Origin: Planctomycetaceae bacterium | Lineage (GTDB): Bacteria; Planctomycetota; Planctomycetia; Planctomycetales; Planctomycetaceae | Assembly: GCA_024742875.1 (NCBI GenBank) | Contig: JANSXP010000052.1 | Span: 1 to 55,028 of the forward strand | Direction: 5' to 3' | Length of the DNA stretch: 55,028 bases | Part shown: piece by piece, positions 37,355-46,512 of the stretch | How positions within the stretch are numbered: position 1 is the stretch's first letter | How the letters are laid out: each line of letters starts with the position of its first letter | Translations under genes and position numbers: made by a program | Notes under the pieces: generated by a model | What the model saw: the letters and a program-made list of their open reading frames with translations, nothing else | The model's database searches: none | Told to the model about the DNA's origin: nothing

Positions 37355-38314
37355 TCAGGCCGCATGCTTTGCGGCTTTTGCTTTGCGCACCCGCGGCGGT
37401 GTTTTCCAGCGACGATGGACCCAGAAGTACTGCTGCGGCGCTCGGCAAATCAGCCGCTCCAGTGAGGAAGTGAACGCCTGCGTCAGCTGCGGGATGGCAT
37501 CGGCGGTATCAAAGTCCCGACTGTCAATCACATCTTCGGTCACCATTTCGAATCGGACCCAATGAGTGTCCTGCTGCCGTGATGGCGGCAGTCGCCAGGA
37601 TCCGCCCACCACAATAAGCGCATCATACTGCAGGGCCAGCAGGGCAATGGACTTGAACGTGGAGGCAGGTCGTCCGAAAAAGTCGACAAACTGTCCACGA
37701 CGTCCGGCATCCTGATCGGCCAGCAGACTGACGTTACGCCCCGTTTCCAGACAGGCAACCAGCTCCGTGCTGGCGCCGCGTTTGGAAATCATCGCGTTAC
37801 CCGTCGACTCGCGAAAATTCAAAAACCAGCGATGCAGCCAGGGATTGTCCAGATCGCGTGCGACCACTCCCATCGGAAACTGAAAGTGGCCCATGGTGTT
37901 CACCGAGATTTCCCAGTTGCCAAAGTGACCGCTGAGAAAAATGACCGGTCGCCCGGTCAGCAGCGCCTTTACGCATTCTTCCCGCTGATGGAAGTCGAGG
38001 ATCTTTGTCGTATTCGCCAGGCGGAAGCGACGTTCGATCTGAATGATCTCCACCATCAGACGCGCCAAATGCTGCCACATGCCGTGCACCATTTCATCGA
38101 TCTGTTCGTCACCCAACTCGTCGCCAAAAGCCGTGCGGATGTTTTCGGCGCTCACTTTGTAACGCGTCCATTTGCGTGGCAACATGCGGTGCAGGAACCA
38201 CGCCAGTGCATCAGCGAAGCGATTCGCCGAGGAAACCGGCAGGCAACGCAGCACAAAGAGCACGCCGAGAAAAAACGCGTACTCCGCTCGGTATCTCAAT
38301 TGCCGGGCATCCAT
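37355..38314 (-). CDS. LpxL/HtrB-type lipid A acyltransferase
   Basis: 319 residues from the ATG at 38314, chosen because AGGATG lies about 7 nt upstream and the membrane-proximal helix follows at once (a frame 20 codons longer is less likely). The acyltransferase motif H-x4-E is GHFGNWE (His130, Glu135), with ARDLDNPWLHRW, KRGAS, and the conserved ADQDAGRRGQFVDFFGRPA block. An N-terminal hydrophobic segment (about 10-30, AFFLGVLFVLRCL) anchors it in the inner membrane. These enzymes add secondary acyl chains to lipid A; some relatives make mannosides or ornithine-lipid-type products, so the exact acceptor is open. The C-terminus is basic (KAKAAKHAA). Confidence 0.87.
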   Translation of the reverse strand: MDARQLRYRAEYAFFLGVLFVLRCLPVSSANRFADALAWFLHRMLPRKWTRYKVSAENIRTAFGDELGDEQIDEMVHGMWQHLARLMVEIIQIERRFRLANTTKILDFHQREECVKALLTGRPVIFLSGHFGNWEISVNTMGHFQFPMGVVARDLDNPWLHRWFLNFRESTGNAMISKRGASTELVACLETGRNVSLLADQDAGRRGQFVDFFGRPASTFKSIALLALQYDALIVVGGSWRLPPSRQQDTHWVRFEMVTEDVIDSRDFDTADAIPQLTQAFTSSLERLICRAPQQYFWVHRRWKTPPRVRKAKAAKHAA

Positions 38315-38400
38315 GCCATCATCCTGATCTGCGAAGAAGGTCCTGCGGCCCGAAGGATAAACAATTGGCGGCAAATCAGCGAGCCGGAAACACGACCGGT

Positions 38401-38790
38401 TTACCGCAACATATGGCGATAAATCGTGGGAATACGGCTGTGATCCAGCTCAATGCCGTGTGGGTAGCCGCCGCTGGCGGCCAGCAGTTCGGCAAAACAC
38501 GCTTCCATGTCAGTCATCAGTCGGACCACATCAATCCCACAGAAATCGGCGGGATAGTCGCCGACATACAGCGTGAAACTGTGATACATCTTTCGCGCGC
38601 CGGACAGATTGCCGCCCTCAAAATGGAACAGACACACGGCCGCGTGGATCAGCCCCTGAAAAAACGTCTTCTCCGGCCCCACCAGTTCTGACCAGAAATC
38701 TTCAAACACATCATGACACTCGAAGAATTCGCGTTCATTAAACAGACGAATTCCCTGATCAATTCGCGGGTCTGAGTCGTCGAAGCTCAT
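38401..38790 (-). CDS. DUF309 family protein
   Basis: 129 residues. The DUF309 motif is clear: [21 protein letters not shown], followed by [16 protein letters not shown] and a C-terminal helix. The family is an all-helical small domain of unknown function, with conserved His, Glu and Asp residues that could bind a metal. The ATG at 38790 is used; a TTG just before it would add one residue. It lies 86 bp upstream of the acyltransferase on the same strand and may share a message with it. It is divergent from endonuclease III. Confidence 0.9.
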   Translation of the reverse strand: MSFDDSDPRIDQGIRLFNEREFFECHDVFEDFWSELVGPEKTFFQGLIHAAVCLFHFEGGNLSGARKMYHSFTLYVGDYPADFCGIDVVRLMTDMEACFAELLAASGGYPHGIELDHSRIPTIYRHMLR

Positions 38791-38879
38791 CAAGCGGGAC
38801 CGGTTTGATTAGTATCTTTCGGACGGGCATGCGCCCCAGCGCGGCCATTGTACCGATTGCTTCGACAGAACGACTTACG

Positions 38880-39716
38880 ATGAAGAAAAAAGCGGCGTCC
38901 AGAAAGAAGGCGGCTTCCGGGAACCCAGCGGCGGCCCCGAAGTCGACTGCCCAAAAGAAAGTGGCACCAAAGAAAGCGGCGTCTGGAAAACGGCCCACAA
39001 AAGCGAAACGGGCGACCAGCGGGCCCGCCTCAAAACGAGTGTCGGATGCGGAACGCAACGAGCAGAAAAAGCGGGCCAGCGCCGTAATTCGCAAACTCAA
39101 ACAGCTGTTTCCTGTCGCAGAATGCGCGCTGCATCACGAATCCGCCTATCAGTTGCTGGTGGCCACCATCCTCTCGGCCCAGTGCACAGACGAACGCGTG
39201 AACCAGTCCACCCCCGAACTGTTTCGACGATATCCGGACGCCGCCGCACTGGCCGCGGCCCGCATTGAAGACGTGGAAGAAATCGTCAAACCGCTGGGGT
39301 TCTTTCGCAACAAAGCGAAAAACATCAAGGGTATGGCCATGAAACTCGTCGACGAGTTTGACGGCGAAATTCCGCTGGACATTGATCAGATGGTGACGCT
39401 GCCCGGTGTGGGCCGCAAGACGGCCAGCGTTGTGCTGGGCACCTGGTACGGCATTCCCTCCGGCGTTGTTGTCGACACCCATGTGCGGAGGATCTCCAAC
39501 CTGCTGGGGCTGACCGGCTCACAGAATCCGGACGTCATCGAACGCGAATTGATGGAGATTCTGCCAAAGAAAGAGTGGATCGAATACTCCCATCGCATCA
39601 TCTACCACGGCAGAGCGACGTGCATTGCCCGTCGTCCGCAGTGTGCTGACTGCGGACTGCTGAAGCTCTGCCCGCGGGTGGGCCTGCCGCCACTGGAAGA
39701 GTCGAGCGACAGCTAA
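38880..39716 (+). CDS. nth: Endonuclease III with histone H1-like N-terminal tail
   Basis: 278 residues; base-excision-repair glycosylase/AP lyase for oxidised pyrimidines. The helix-hairpin-helix has [12 protein letters not shown] with catalytic Lys180, and Asp199 is in VVDTHVRR. The [4Fe-4S] loop has C-x6-C-x2-C-x5-C (CIARRPQC, then CADC and a final C) at about 247-263. Standard Nth proteins are about 210-220 residues. The first 60 residues here are a lysine/alanine-rich tail ([24 protein letters not shown]), like the C-terminal tail of histone H1. The ATG at 38880 is the one directly before the tail. The gene ends 5 bp from the convergent DapA-family gene. Confidence 0.95.
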   Translation: MKKKAASRKKAASGNPAAAPKSTAQKKVAPKKAASGKRPTKAKRATSGPASKRVSDAERNEQKKRASAVIRKLKQLFPVAECALHHESAYQLLVATILSAQCTDERVNQSTPELFRRYPDAAALAAARIEDVEEIVKPLGFFRNKAKNIKGMAMKLVDEFDGEIPLDIDQMVTLPGVGRKTASVVLGTWYGIPSGVVVDTHVRRISNLLGLTGSQNPDVIERELMEILPKKEWIEYSHRIIYHGRATCIARRPQCADCGLLKLCPRVGLPPLEESSDS

Positions 39717-39721
39717 CGACC

Positions 39722-40636
39722 TCAGACCTCCAGCGCCTTCAACTGCTCGGCCGCCGATTTCACGGCAGGCTGCGCAGAGTCGGCCAGTCCACTGAGTAGT
39801 GGCACGTGTCCGCCCACCGATGCGATTCCAGCCAGTTCCACAGCCTCATGCAGAACGCGAATGGGATGGATGTCGTTACGCAGATCTTCCAGCGGCAGAA
39901 ACTGTTTGCGAATGTCCTCGGCCGCGTCGTAGTCTTTGGCCACGATGGCAGCGAGCATCTTCTGTGACAGGGCCGGGTTCACGCACACGCAGCCGGATGT
40001 GTAACCAGAGCAGCGAAATTTGGTCATATGAACCAGCGCCGGCTGCTCCCCGATACCACTGCAGATCCGCGCAGGATCCACCTTGTCTACCAGGCGTTCC
40101 AGGTAGTCGTCGTCAGCCGGATCATCCCGCACAATGGCGTACTTGATAAACGACACCAGGCCGTCATTCACAAGATCCGCGGCCCCTTCAGGACTGATGT
40201 AGCCCTCTTCCTTGATATAGAGCACGGCTGGGCGATTGATGGCTTCCACAAAATGGCGAAACGCGGTCATCAGTCCCGGCTCCGTCATGACGGCCAGCGT
40301 CGGCAGGACCATCACAGTGGGAAAATCGGTCGATTTAATCACGTCTGCCTGATCCATCATCAGGCCATACGCCGGACCGGCGGACGGAATCACGAGCGTG
40401 TTATCAGCCGCCACGTCGGACAGAATCTGCAGCGCGTCTGCGTATTCAGAAGGGCGAATGTGATAGAAATTGGCGTTGCCGCCATACAGCAGCATCGAAA
40501 CACCGCCCGCTTCAATAAAGCGAACGATCTTCTCGTTGTTTTCGCGACAGATAAATCCCGAGGCGTCGCGCGCCAGCGGGGGCACGGCGAGCACGGAGCG
40601 GGAAAACTGTTCAGATTCAACGGACGTCGTCTGCAT
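39722..40636 (-). CDS. DapA-family (dihydrodipicolinate synthase / N-acetylneuraminate lyase) aldolase
   Basis: 304 residues of the class I aldolase TIM-barrel family. GGVSMLLYGGNANFYHI near residue 45 corresponds to the GTTGE-type loop but differs from true DapA. LYIKEEGY carries a Tyr and SFIKYAIVRDD carries the likely Schiff-base Lys. The deviation from GTTGE means it is probably not lysine biosynthesis; the family also includes sugar-acid and hydroxyproline enzymes, so the substrate is unassigned. It lies 91 bp downstream of the diadenylate-cyclase-like gene. Confidence 0.85.
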   Translation of the reverse strand: MQTTSVESEQFSRSVLAVPPLARDASGFICRENNEKIVRFIEAGGVSMLLYGGNANFYHIRPSEYADALQILSDVAADNTLVIPSAGPAYGLMMDQADVIKSTDFPTVMVLPTLAVMTEPGLMTAFRHFVEAINRPAVLYIKEEGYISPEGAADLVNDGLVSFIKYAIVRDDPADDDYLERLVDKVDPARICSGIGEQPALVHMTKFRCSGYTSGCVCVNPALSQKMLAAIVAKDYDAAEDIRKQFLPLEDLRNDIHPIRVLHEAVELAGIASVGGHVPLLSGLADSAQPAVKSAAEQLKALEV

Positions 40637-40727
40637 GGCGGGCTTTCAAAACGCGGCGGGAACTTCGCGAGTCAGAGTAATCGACTCGGCTGCCGTGCGG
40701 GAACCACGCGGGCCGCCATTCAGAAAA

Positions 40728-41666
40728 TCAGGAAGACTTCCCGGGGTCCGGGGCCTCAGTTTCGAAGTCCGACCACTTCATATTGTCAGTCATCGGTTCG
40801 ATTCGCAGCACCACTTTGCCGTTTTGGAACAGGCGAACTGTTCCCGTGGACTCCGAAACGGCGATAGCAATCGCATCGGTCGCCTGAGAAATCTCGGCAG
40901 CCGCCCAGTGCCGTGAACCCAGCCCTTTGGAGACAAACAGGTCTTCCGCGACTGCCCGCAGATGCCGACCGGCTGCCTGCACCAGGCCATCGGCCGTGAT
41001 CACAAAGGCACCGTCAATCTGCGCCAGTTCCTTGATGCTCTCCCGGACTCTGGGGCTGCGAATCATGCGATCCGACTTAGGATATCCTTTGAACGGATCG
41101 TGCACCTGTTCCTGCGACAGCTCCATCACTTTGCGATGATTGCCCACCACAAACAGTGTGCCGACGCTCTTGCCTTCGCGGCCCTCGCGACCAATCTCAC
41201 AGGCCATGTCCACGACCATCCGCAGAGTTTCGAGCGGCACCTGTGTTTCCAGACGCTGCAGGTCTCGGGACGTCAGCTTGGCCAGCTGTTCCGCCAGACG
41301 AATCACGCTGAGCGTGTCGCACGTTTCCTTCTCATAGACAGAATAAAGTGCGATCACCACATCCCCGGACTGCAGCAGCTCGTCGGCGATGGCTTCCAGC
41401 AGCACCTGTGAAACCTGCGTCCCCCGTGTGGCCGGCTCATGCTCCAGAGCGATCAGATCGACTTCGTCTTCTGACACGCACTGCTGGATATTTTCTTCGG
41501 TTGTGGCAACGAGCAGGCGGCTTCCACGAACCAGCTTTTTGATGGCTTTGAAGTCGAACGGCTCTTCTGCCAGCAGCACAACCGCCCGCGCACCTTCCAG
41601 ATCGGCCAGCCTGCGGGCCGACTTCAGGAGGTTCTCGAACGCGGATGACAGCTTTTTTCGCTTCAT
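40728..41666 (-). CDS. DacZ-like diadenylate cyclase (DisA_N domain)
   Basis: 312 residues. An N-terminal alpha/beta domain (about 1-125) resembles the pyruvate-kinase C-terminal-like domain of archaeal DacZ. The C-terminal DAC domain (about 150-290) has DGA at 218-220 (IDGAFVITADG) and a degenerate version of the RHR motif, SRHW at 251-254 (GLGSRHWAAAEIS), followed by ISQATDAIAIAVSESTG. DAC enzymes make c-di-AMP from two ATP. The Arg-to-Trp change in RHR could reduce or alter activity. No membrane segment is present, unlike CdaA. It is flanked by the PQQ-propeller gene upstream and the DapA-family gene downstream, on the same strand. Confidence 0.85.
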   Translation of the reverse strand: MKRKKLSSAFENLLKSARRLADLEGARAVVLLAEEPFDFKAIKKLVRGSRLLVATTEENIQQCVSEDEVDLIALEHEPATRGTQVSQVLLEAIADELLQSGDVVIALYSVYEKETCDTLSVIRLAEQLAKLTSRDLQRLETQVPLETLRMVVDMACEIGREGREGKSVGTLFVVGNHRKVMELSQEQVHDPFKGYPKSDRMIRSPRVRESIKELAQIDGAFVITADGLVQAAGRHLRAVAEDLFVSKGLGSRHWAAAEISQATDAIAIAVSESTGTVRLFQNGKVVLRIEPMTDNMKWSDFETEAPDPGKSS

Positions 41667-41779
41667 GTCGCGAGTGTAAGCAAACGTCCCGGGCGGTCAA
41701 CGGACGCGCGCACGACAATCCGTCAAATGCCTCAACCATCCGACTGTTTGCGACGCAGCGGACGGGCCGCAGACGACCG

Positions 41780-44700
41780 CTACTGATACTTCAAACGGAC
41801 TTCAGCCGACTCACTCTCCAGCAGCACTTCACGCAACTGGGGATCATGGACACATCGCAGCGGCTCGGCGGGACTCAGACTGGTGGCAGCTGCCAGTTCA
41901 CGCCCTGTCTCCATGCTGTAGACCGTCACCGTCAGGGATCGCGTGGGATTCTGCAGCCCGCCCAGCCGATTCTGCTGCCAAAGCTGCTGATTGAGATACT
42001 GTTCCGGATTTCTCCAGGCCCAGGTCACAAACAGCCCCGATTCCGGTCCGTGGATTTCCGGCGCTACGCAGGCCGAGATTTTCTGATGCCAGCGAATGTT
42101 TCCGATCTCCGGCTCAATCGCGAGCAGCAGTCCGGAATCCAGTCGCAATTCGCCCATTCGGGACGACGCACTGCGACCGCTGCTGGCATGGTTCCAGTCC
42201 TTCAGCAGCACCATCAGCAGCCCATCACGCTCAAAGGCACGCAGTCCCACCACGCGATCGAGCGACACCAGACTGCCCACGGGGCAGCGAACCTGAACCT
42301 GGCCGGTTTCAGTGCTCACCACCACAATTTCCAGCTGATCGTTGAGCGTAACGACGCGATGGTCGCCCAGTCGCTGAGCCTGTCCGGCACCCGCCAGCCG
42401 CACAGCCTTAGAGTTTTCCAGCAAATTTCGACCGTCCGGCATATGGTGCAGCACCAGTGATTTGTCCTGCCGAAACATCAGCGTCTCGGCGTCCTGCAGT
42501 GGCACCTGCCCGGTGGAAATCCCGACGCGCCGCGTTGCCACCGCCGCGCCGTCCAGCGTGCGAAACAGCTCGTAGCTTTTCATTTCTCGTCCGTAACGCG
42601 CTATCGTCTGCACGCCGCCGGCCAGTCGGGAGACCCGCCGCATCAGCATCGGGTTCACCACATCGTCTGTGGTCTGCCGCTCCCACAGCACATCGCCTGT
42701 CAGTGGATGCAGACACAGGAACCGCCCTCCGATCGTCACCGTGAAGAAGCGACTGCCAAATGGCCCCAGCTCAATGGGAGCGGTCTCACGGGGCAGCCGC
42801 TCAATCGTTTTCCACCACAGCACGCGGGGCCCATCCGGCCCCAGCAGCGAGACAGCTCCAACACGGTTTTCTCCGTGCAATGGCACCAGAGACGGGGTAT
42901 CGAAAGCGTCCAGCCGATCTCCTGCTTCCGGTGTCATCGGAAATGACAGACGCGTGGATTCGACTCCCAGATTCATGTCCACGCCGATCAGCGAACGGGA
43001 AGTCAGATACAGACGATGCGGGTACCAGGATGGCGCCGGAACGCGTGTTCGCAGCTGATCTCGCACGCCGCGAACTCCGCTTCCCGTGTAAAGTCGCAGC
43101 GTTTCTTCAATCTCAACGCGAGACGGAGCAGAGGCCAGACGCGGCTGCGGGGGCCCCGAAAATTTTTGCCGCAGTGCTCGCACGGCATTCTTCAAAGGCT
43201 CTTTGTGATCGGCCTGAGCGTCGGACAGGGCCGACAGGAGAAACAACTCGGCGGCCGCATAGCGATGCTCCTGCACCAGCTGGCGAGCCCAGTTTAGTTG
43301 AGCGGGCAGGTCTCCGATGCGGGATGGCTGGAGAATGGCCCATTCTCTTTGTTCCCCCGCCCGCGTCGCCTGCATCAAGCCGTCGGGCGATGGCGGTTGA
43401 AGCGACGAGCTCATTTCTCGTGACAGCATCGCCACGTCCCAGCGAACCCGCCAGTCTGGAGCCAGTTCCACAAGAGACGGTCGGGCAAAGATCTGCTCTC
43501 GGGAAAACCGGATGAGCCCCGGTGTCAGCAGAGCGCGGCGGACCGATTCTTCGGGCGTCAGCGGCAAACGCCCCAGCCAGTTCAGTGCGTCAACCGCATC
43601 AGGATCTGCGTCTGCCTCATTCTGCATGGCGATGGCAAACAAACTGTCCCTGAGCAGCTTTTGATCAGCGGCCACTGAAGACTGCGACAGCTGCATGAGC
43701 GCTTCGCGAGTCTCGCCACGCAGGAGCCGAGAGCGAACAGCACCGGACGATTCCGTTGCCGCCGGTTGACCGGAGGCGACAAAGGACGAGGGGGTCCTGA
43801 AGGTGGGCGCGACACTGACAGATACCGGCGTCACAAACGCCATCGCCTGCTCATCGGCCACCACGGAGCCCGTGCGAGTCGGTCCGCCCGTTCCCAGGGC
43901 TTCTGCCAGCAGGCTGCGTTTTCCGGTTTCCAGATCTATCTGCAGAAGCTGACCGCTGACCTGCGGGACAATGGCCACCGTCTGACTCGCGAAGGCTCGC
44001 CCGGTCTGCTGGCCCACCGGCGTCGCCCAGAGTTCGTTTCCACTGGAGACATCCAGGGCGCGGAGATGTCGCTCCCCCACGACCACAACAGCGGATTGGG
44101 TGACGTCCAGAACATAGCTGTCTTTGCTGCCCTCCAGCCGCCCGGGATGAACGCTTCGCCGCGGGCTTTCCCAGAGGATCCGGCCGGACTGCGTATCCAC
44201 ACACGAGACGTTTTCAGAAAACGGCGACGCCCAGAAGAGACGGCCGTTTTTGATCAGCGGACGGGAGCGAATGCCAGGCACCGCCCGCATGGCGGCTGTC
44301 AGCATCGACTGCAGTCGACCATTCCGCTGCAGCTCGATCTGCCTGCGAAGATTGGTCGCCCACAGCAGGCGACCATCCGCAATGGATGCCCCCAGCACCA
44401 CGCCATTGTCCAAAGCGCACACCACGACGTCACCGGAAACACCGCACAGCGAAGCGCCCGTGTCAGCGTCGACAGTGGACAGAAAATTTCCGCGAACACG
44501 TTCGCTGTTGGTCGCCTGATTCAGCAAAGGGCGTCGCCATCGAACTTTGCCCGTTGTTTGCGACAGACAGTTGAGCCAGTAGGCGCTGCCATCGTGCGAA
44601 ACGGCGAACAGTATCCGGCCAACACAGACTGGCACTCCACAGAATCGATCGGTCTGCGAGACGTCGGTCTGCGAGACGTCGGTCTGCGGCGGGGCCGTGG

Positions 44701-45964
44701 GATCAGCGGTTGTCTCCAGCGGCTCGGATGGCTGCAGATCCAGACCGTTCGCTGTCACCTGATAAGGAAAACTGGTGCCACCTGCGGTCCAGGCAATTCG
44801 GGGCGGCGTGGACAGTTCGACGGCGACCAGGCGCTGCCCCTGAGCTCGTCGCAGGGGGCTTTGACTCACCACGCCCGCACGAGCACCAACTCGATTGCCA
44901 AACTGAAAGCTGGCGGGCGACGTCAGCAGTCGGAAGCGATCGATGAAAAACAGATAGCGACCGTGAACGGCCAGGCTGCCCAGTGTGTCGTTGCGCAGCA
45001 GACCGCCTTCATCCAGCAGCTGTGGCGCGTCATCGGCCGGTACCAGACGGGAACCGGGTGGCTCAAACGTGTCTGTTCGCAGCGACCATTTCACCTGTCC
45101 GGTGAGTTTGTCGAAGGCCATCACATGAAAGGGCGTGCGGCAAAAGAGCGTGTCTTCTGTCAGCACGGGCGTCCAAGAATTCAGGCTCAGGCCGCTGCGA
45201 TGAAAATCCTGAGCCATCGGGGCAAAGGGGGTCGCGTTGGGCGTCTGCCAGAACGGAACGGTCCACTCCCACAAGTTTTTCGGCAGCGGTGCCGCCAGAT
45301 ACGCGGGCCGTGCATCAGCCCGCCCGGCAATCACGTTGACATCTGCCACATCCAGCACAGCTCGGTCGGTGGGATTTTGACGCCGCAGGGCGGCCGCCAG
45401 ACTCTGCTCTCCACGCGACTCGGCGATTCGGGCGGCCAGTGCGCCCGCCAGACGTCCTGAGGGCGTTAGCGGATATCGGCGAGCGATCAGTGACAGTTCG
45501 GCAGAATCCTGACGAGAATCCCGCAGGGCACGCGCGGCGAGTGGTTCCACGGTCTGTCGCCACGCCTGCTGCGTGCCAAAATCCGCTCGCTGGAGCATCT
45601 GCAGCGCCAGCTGATAGGTACTGGCCGACGGCTGATCCGCGTGGATGACCGTGAACTGATCGTACTTCTGAGCGAAGACCTCCAGCAGTGCCGGGAACGC
45701 GGCGTCCCCCGTTCCTCGCTGCAGTTCCCGCTCAGCGGCGGCCAGCAGGCGGGTGAATTCGGATGATTGTGGGAGACTCTCCTTGAGAAAGTCGGCCGGA
45801 CCGTGGACCCGATTGCGAATATCCCGATCCCGAGCGACGGCCTGTGGCAGTCCGACGCTCCCCAGCAAACCGGCGGACAGCAGCAGTCCGCTCAGCGTCC
45901 GCAGCATCACAGGGTATCGCGTCCGTGGCGAGCACCTGGTGCTCTCATCGCGTGGCACATTCAT
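41780..45964 (-). CDS. Very large exported PQQ-type beta-propeller protein
   Basis: 1394 residues. A signal peptide with an extended n-region (core LLLSAGLLGSVGLPQAVA) is followed by a helical region (about 50-215) that may be TPR-like. A PQQ-repeat propeller (about 235-700) contains AFDKLTGQVKWSL, TGKVRWRRP, DTQSGRILWESP and DVSSGNELWATP. A helical middle (about 735-990) leads to a second propeller part (about 1010-1390) with LTGDVLWERQ and IEPEIGNIRWHQKI. None of the quinoprotein-dehydrogenase active-site residues is recognisable, so it is probably a binding scaffold of the BamB kind. The ATG at 45964 is used, but an in-frame ATG at 45907 directly before the hydrophobic core is possible. 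It follows the ACT gene by 21 bp. Confidence 0.8.
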   Translation of the reverse strand: MNVPRDESTRCSPRTRYPVMLRTLSGLLLSAGLLGSVGLPQAVARDRDIRNRVHGPADFLKESLPQSSEFTRLLAAAERELQRGTGDAAFPALLEVFAQKYDQFTVIHADQPSASTYQLALQMLQRADFGTQQAWRQTVEPLAARALRDSRQDSAELSLIARRYPLTPSGRLAGALAARIAESRGEQSLAAALRRQNPTDRAVLDVADVNVIAGRADARPAYLAAPLPKNLWEWTVPFWQTPNATPFAPMAQDFHRSGLSLNSWTPVLTEDTLFCRTPFHVMAFDKLTGQVKWSLRTDTFEPPGSRLVPADDAPQLLDEGGLLRNDTLGSLAVHGRYLFFIDRFRLLTSPASFQFGNRVGARAGVVSQSPLRRAQGQRLVAVELSTPPRIAWTAGGTSFPYQVTANGLDLQPSEPLETTADPTAPPQTDVSQTDVSQTDRFCGVPVCVGRILFAVSHDGSAYWLNCLSQTTGKVRWRRPLLNQATNSERVRGNFLSTVDADTGASLCGVSGDVVVCALDNGVVLGASIADGRLLWATNLRRQIELQRNGRLQSMLTAAMRAVPGIRSRPLIKNGRLFWASPFSENVSCVDTQSGRILWESPRRSVHPGRLEGSKDSYVLDVTQSAVVVVGERHLRALDVSSGNELWATPVGQQTGRAFASQTVAIVPQVSGQLLQIDLETGKRSLLAEALGTGGPTRTGSVVADEQAMAFVTPVSVSVAPTFRTPSSFVASGQPAATESSGAVRSRLLRGETREALMQLSQSSVAADQKLLRDSLFAIAMQNEADADPDAVDALNWLGRLPLTPEESVRRALLTPGLIRFSREQIFARPSLVELAPDWRVRWDVAMLSREMSSSLQPPSPDGLMQATRAGEQREWAILQPSRIGDLPAQLNWARQLVQEHRYAAAELFLLSALSDAQADHKEPLKNAVRALRQKFSGPPQPRLASAPSRVEIEETLRLYTGSGVRGVRDQLRTRVPAPSWYPHRLYLTSRSLIGVDMNLGVESTRLSFPMTPEAGDRLDAFDTPSLVPLHGENRVGAVSLLGPDGPRVLWWKTIERLPRETAPIELGPFGSRFFTVTIGGRFLCLHPLTGDVLWERQTTDDVVNPMLMRRVSRLAGGVQTIARYGREMKSYELFRTLDGAAVATRRVGISTGQVPLQDAETLMFRQDKSLVLHHMPDGRNLLENSKAVRLAGAGQAQRLGDHRVVTLNDQLEIVVVSTETGQVQVRCPVGSLVSLDRVVGLRAFERDGLLMVLLKDWNHASSGRSASSRMGELRLDSGLLLAIEPEIGNIRWHQKISACVAPEIHGPESGLFVTWAWRNPEQYLNQQLWQQNRLGGLQNPTRSLTVTVYSMETGRELAAATSLSPAEPLRCVHDPQLREVLLESESAEVRLKYQ
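44649..44687 (-). repeat. 15-bp coding micro-repeat in the PQQ-propeller gene
   Basis: The unit TCGGTCTGCGAGACG is present twice (44649-44663, 44664-44678) plus 9 nt of a third (44679-44687). It is in frame and encodes a VSQTD period (QTDVSQTDVSQTD, about residues 426-440) in a loop between propeller strands. In-frame length and perfect copies suggest replication slippage tolerated in a surface loop. Confidence 0.85.
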
Positions 45965-45985
45965 CCTGAACCCGACAAATCCTGA

Positions 45986-46498
45986 CTAACTTCCGAATGG
46001 ATCCCCGTAGCTGCTCAGGTCATCCTCAGTAACCAGATCGTGATGACGCTCTTTGAGCACCCGAATGGCCTCATCAACGTCATCCACAAACACGGCAATC
46101 GCATGTCGATCATCAACGCGGTACGACATCGGATAGATATAGTGAACGTTCAGTTCCGCCGACATCAAACTTCCCATCACGCCAACATGCGGCTGATCGG
46201 CATCCGGCAGCAGGACACCAATCACTTCTGTTTCACAGAACGGCAGACCGGAAAGCTCAAGCAGCTCTCGCGTGCGTTCATAGTTGTTGGTGATCAGCCG
46301 CGCTGTGGCACTGTCGGCTGAGTCAAGAATGGACAGCGCAATGATCTTCAGGTCATCACGTTCCACGCCCTTGAGCAGTCGATGCAGCGAGCCCACCTTG
46401 TTCTCCAGAAACACCACAAACTGCTGCAGGCAGGGCCAGTCACGCCCGCGGGATGTCACTGAATCGACCGGGTTGTCTTCACCGAAACCGGCACTCAT
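45986..46498 (-). CDS. Tandem ACT-domain regulatory protein
   Basis: 170 residues with two ACT-like beta-alpha-beta units (about 24-95, LQQFVVFLENKVGSLHRLLKGV; about 96-150, ETEVIGVLLPDADQPHVGVMGSLMSAELNVHYIYP). ACT domains bind small molecules, often amino acids, and control enzymes. No enzyme domain is fused. It lies 14 bp after lptB and 21 bp before the PQQ-propeller gene, so it is embedded in an envelope-biogenesis operon, not next to an amino-acid pathway. GGAG sits 7 nt upstream of the ATG. Confidence 0.85.
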   Translation of the reverse strand: MSAGFGEDNPVDSVTSRGRDWPCLQQFVVFLENKVGSLHRLLKGVERDDLKIIALSILDSADSATARLITNNYERTRELLELSGLPFCETEVIGVLLPDADQPHVGVMGSLMSAELNVHYIYPMSYRVDDRHAIAVFVDDVDEAIRVLKERHHDLVTEDDLSSYGDPFGS

Positions 46499-46512
46499 TC
46501 CTGTTCTCCGTG

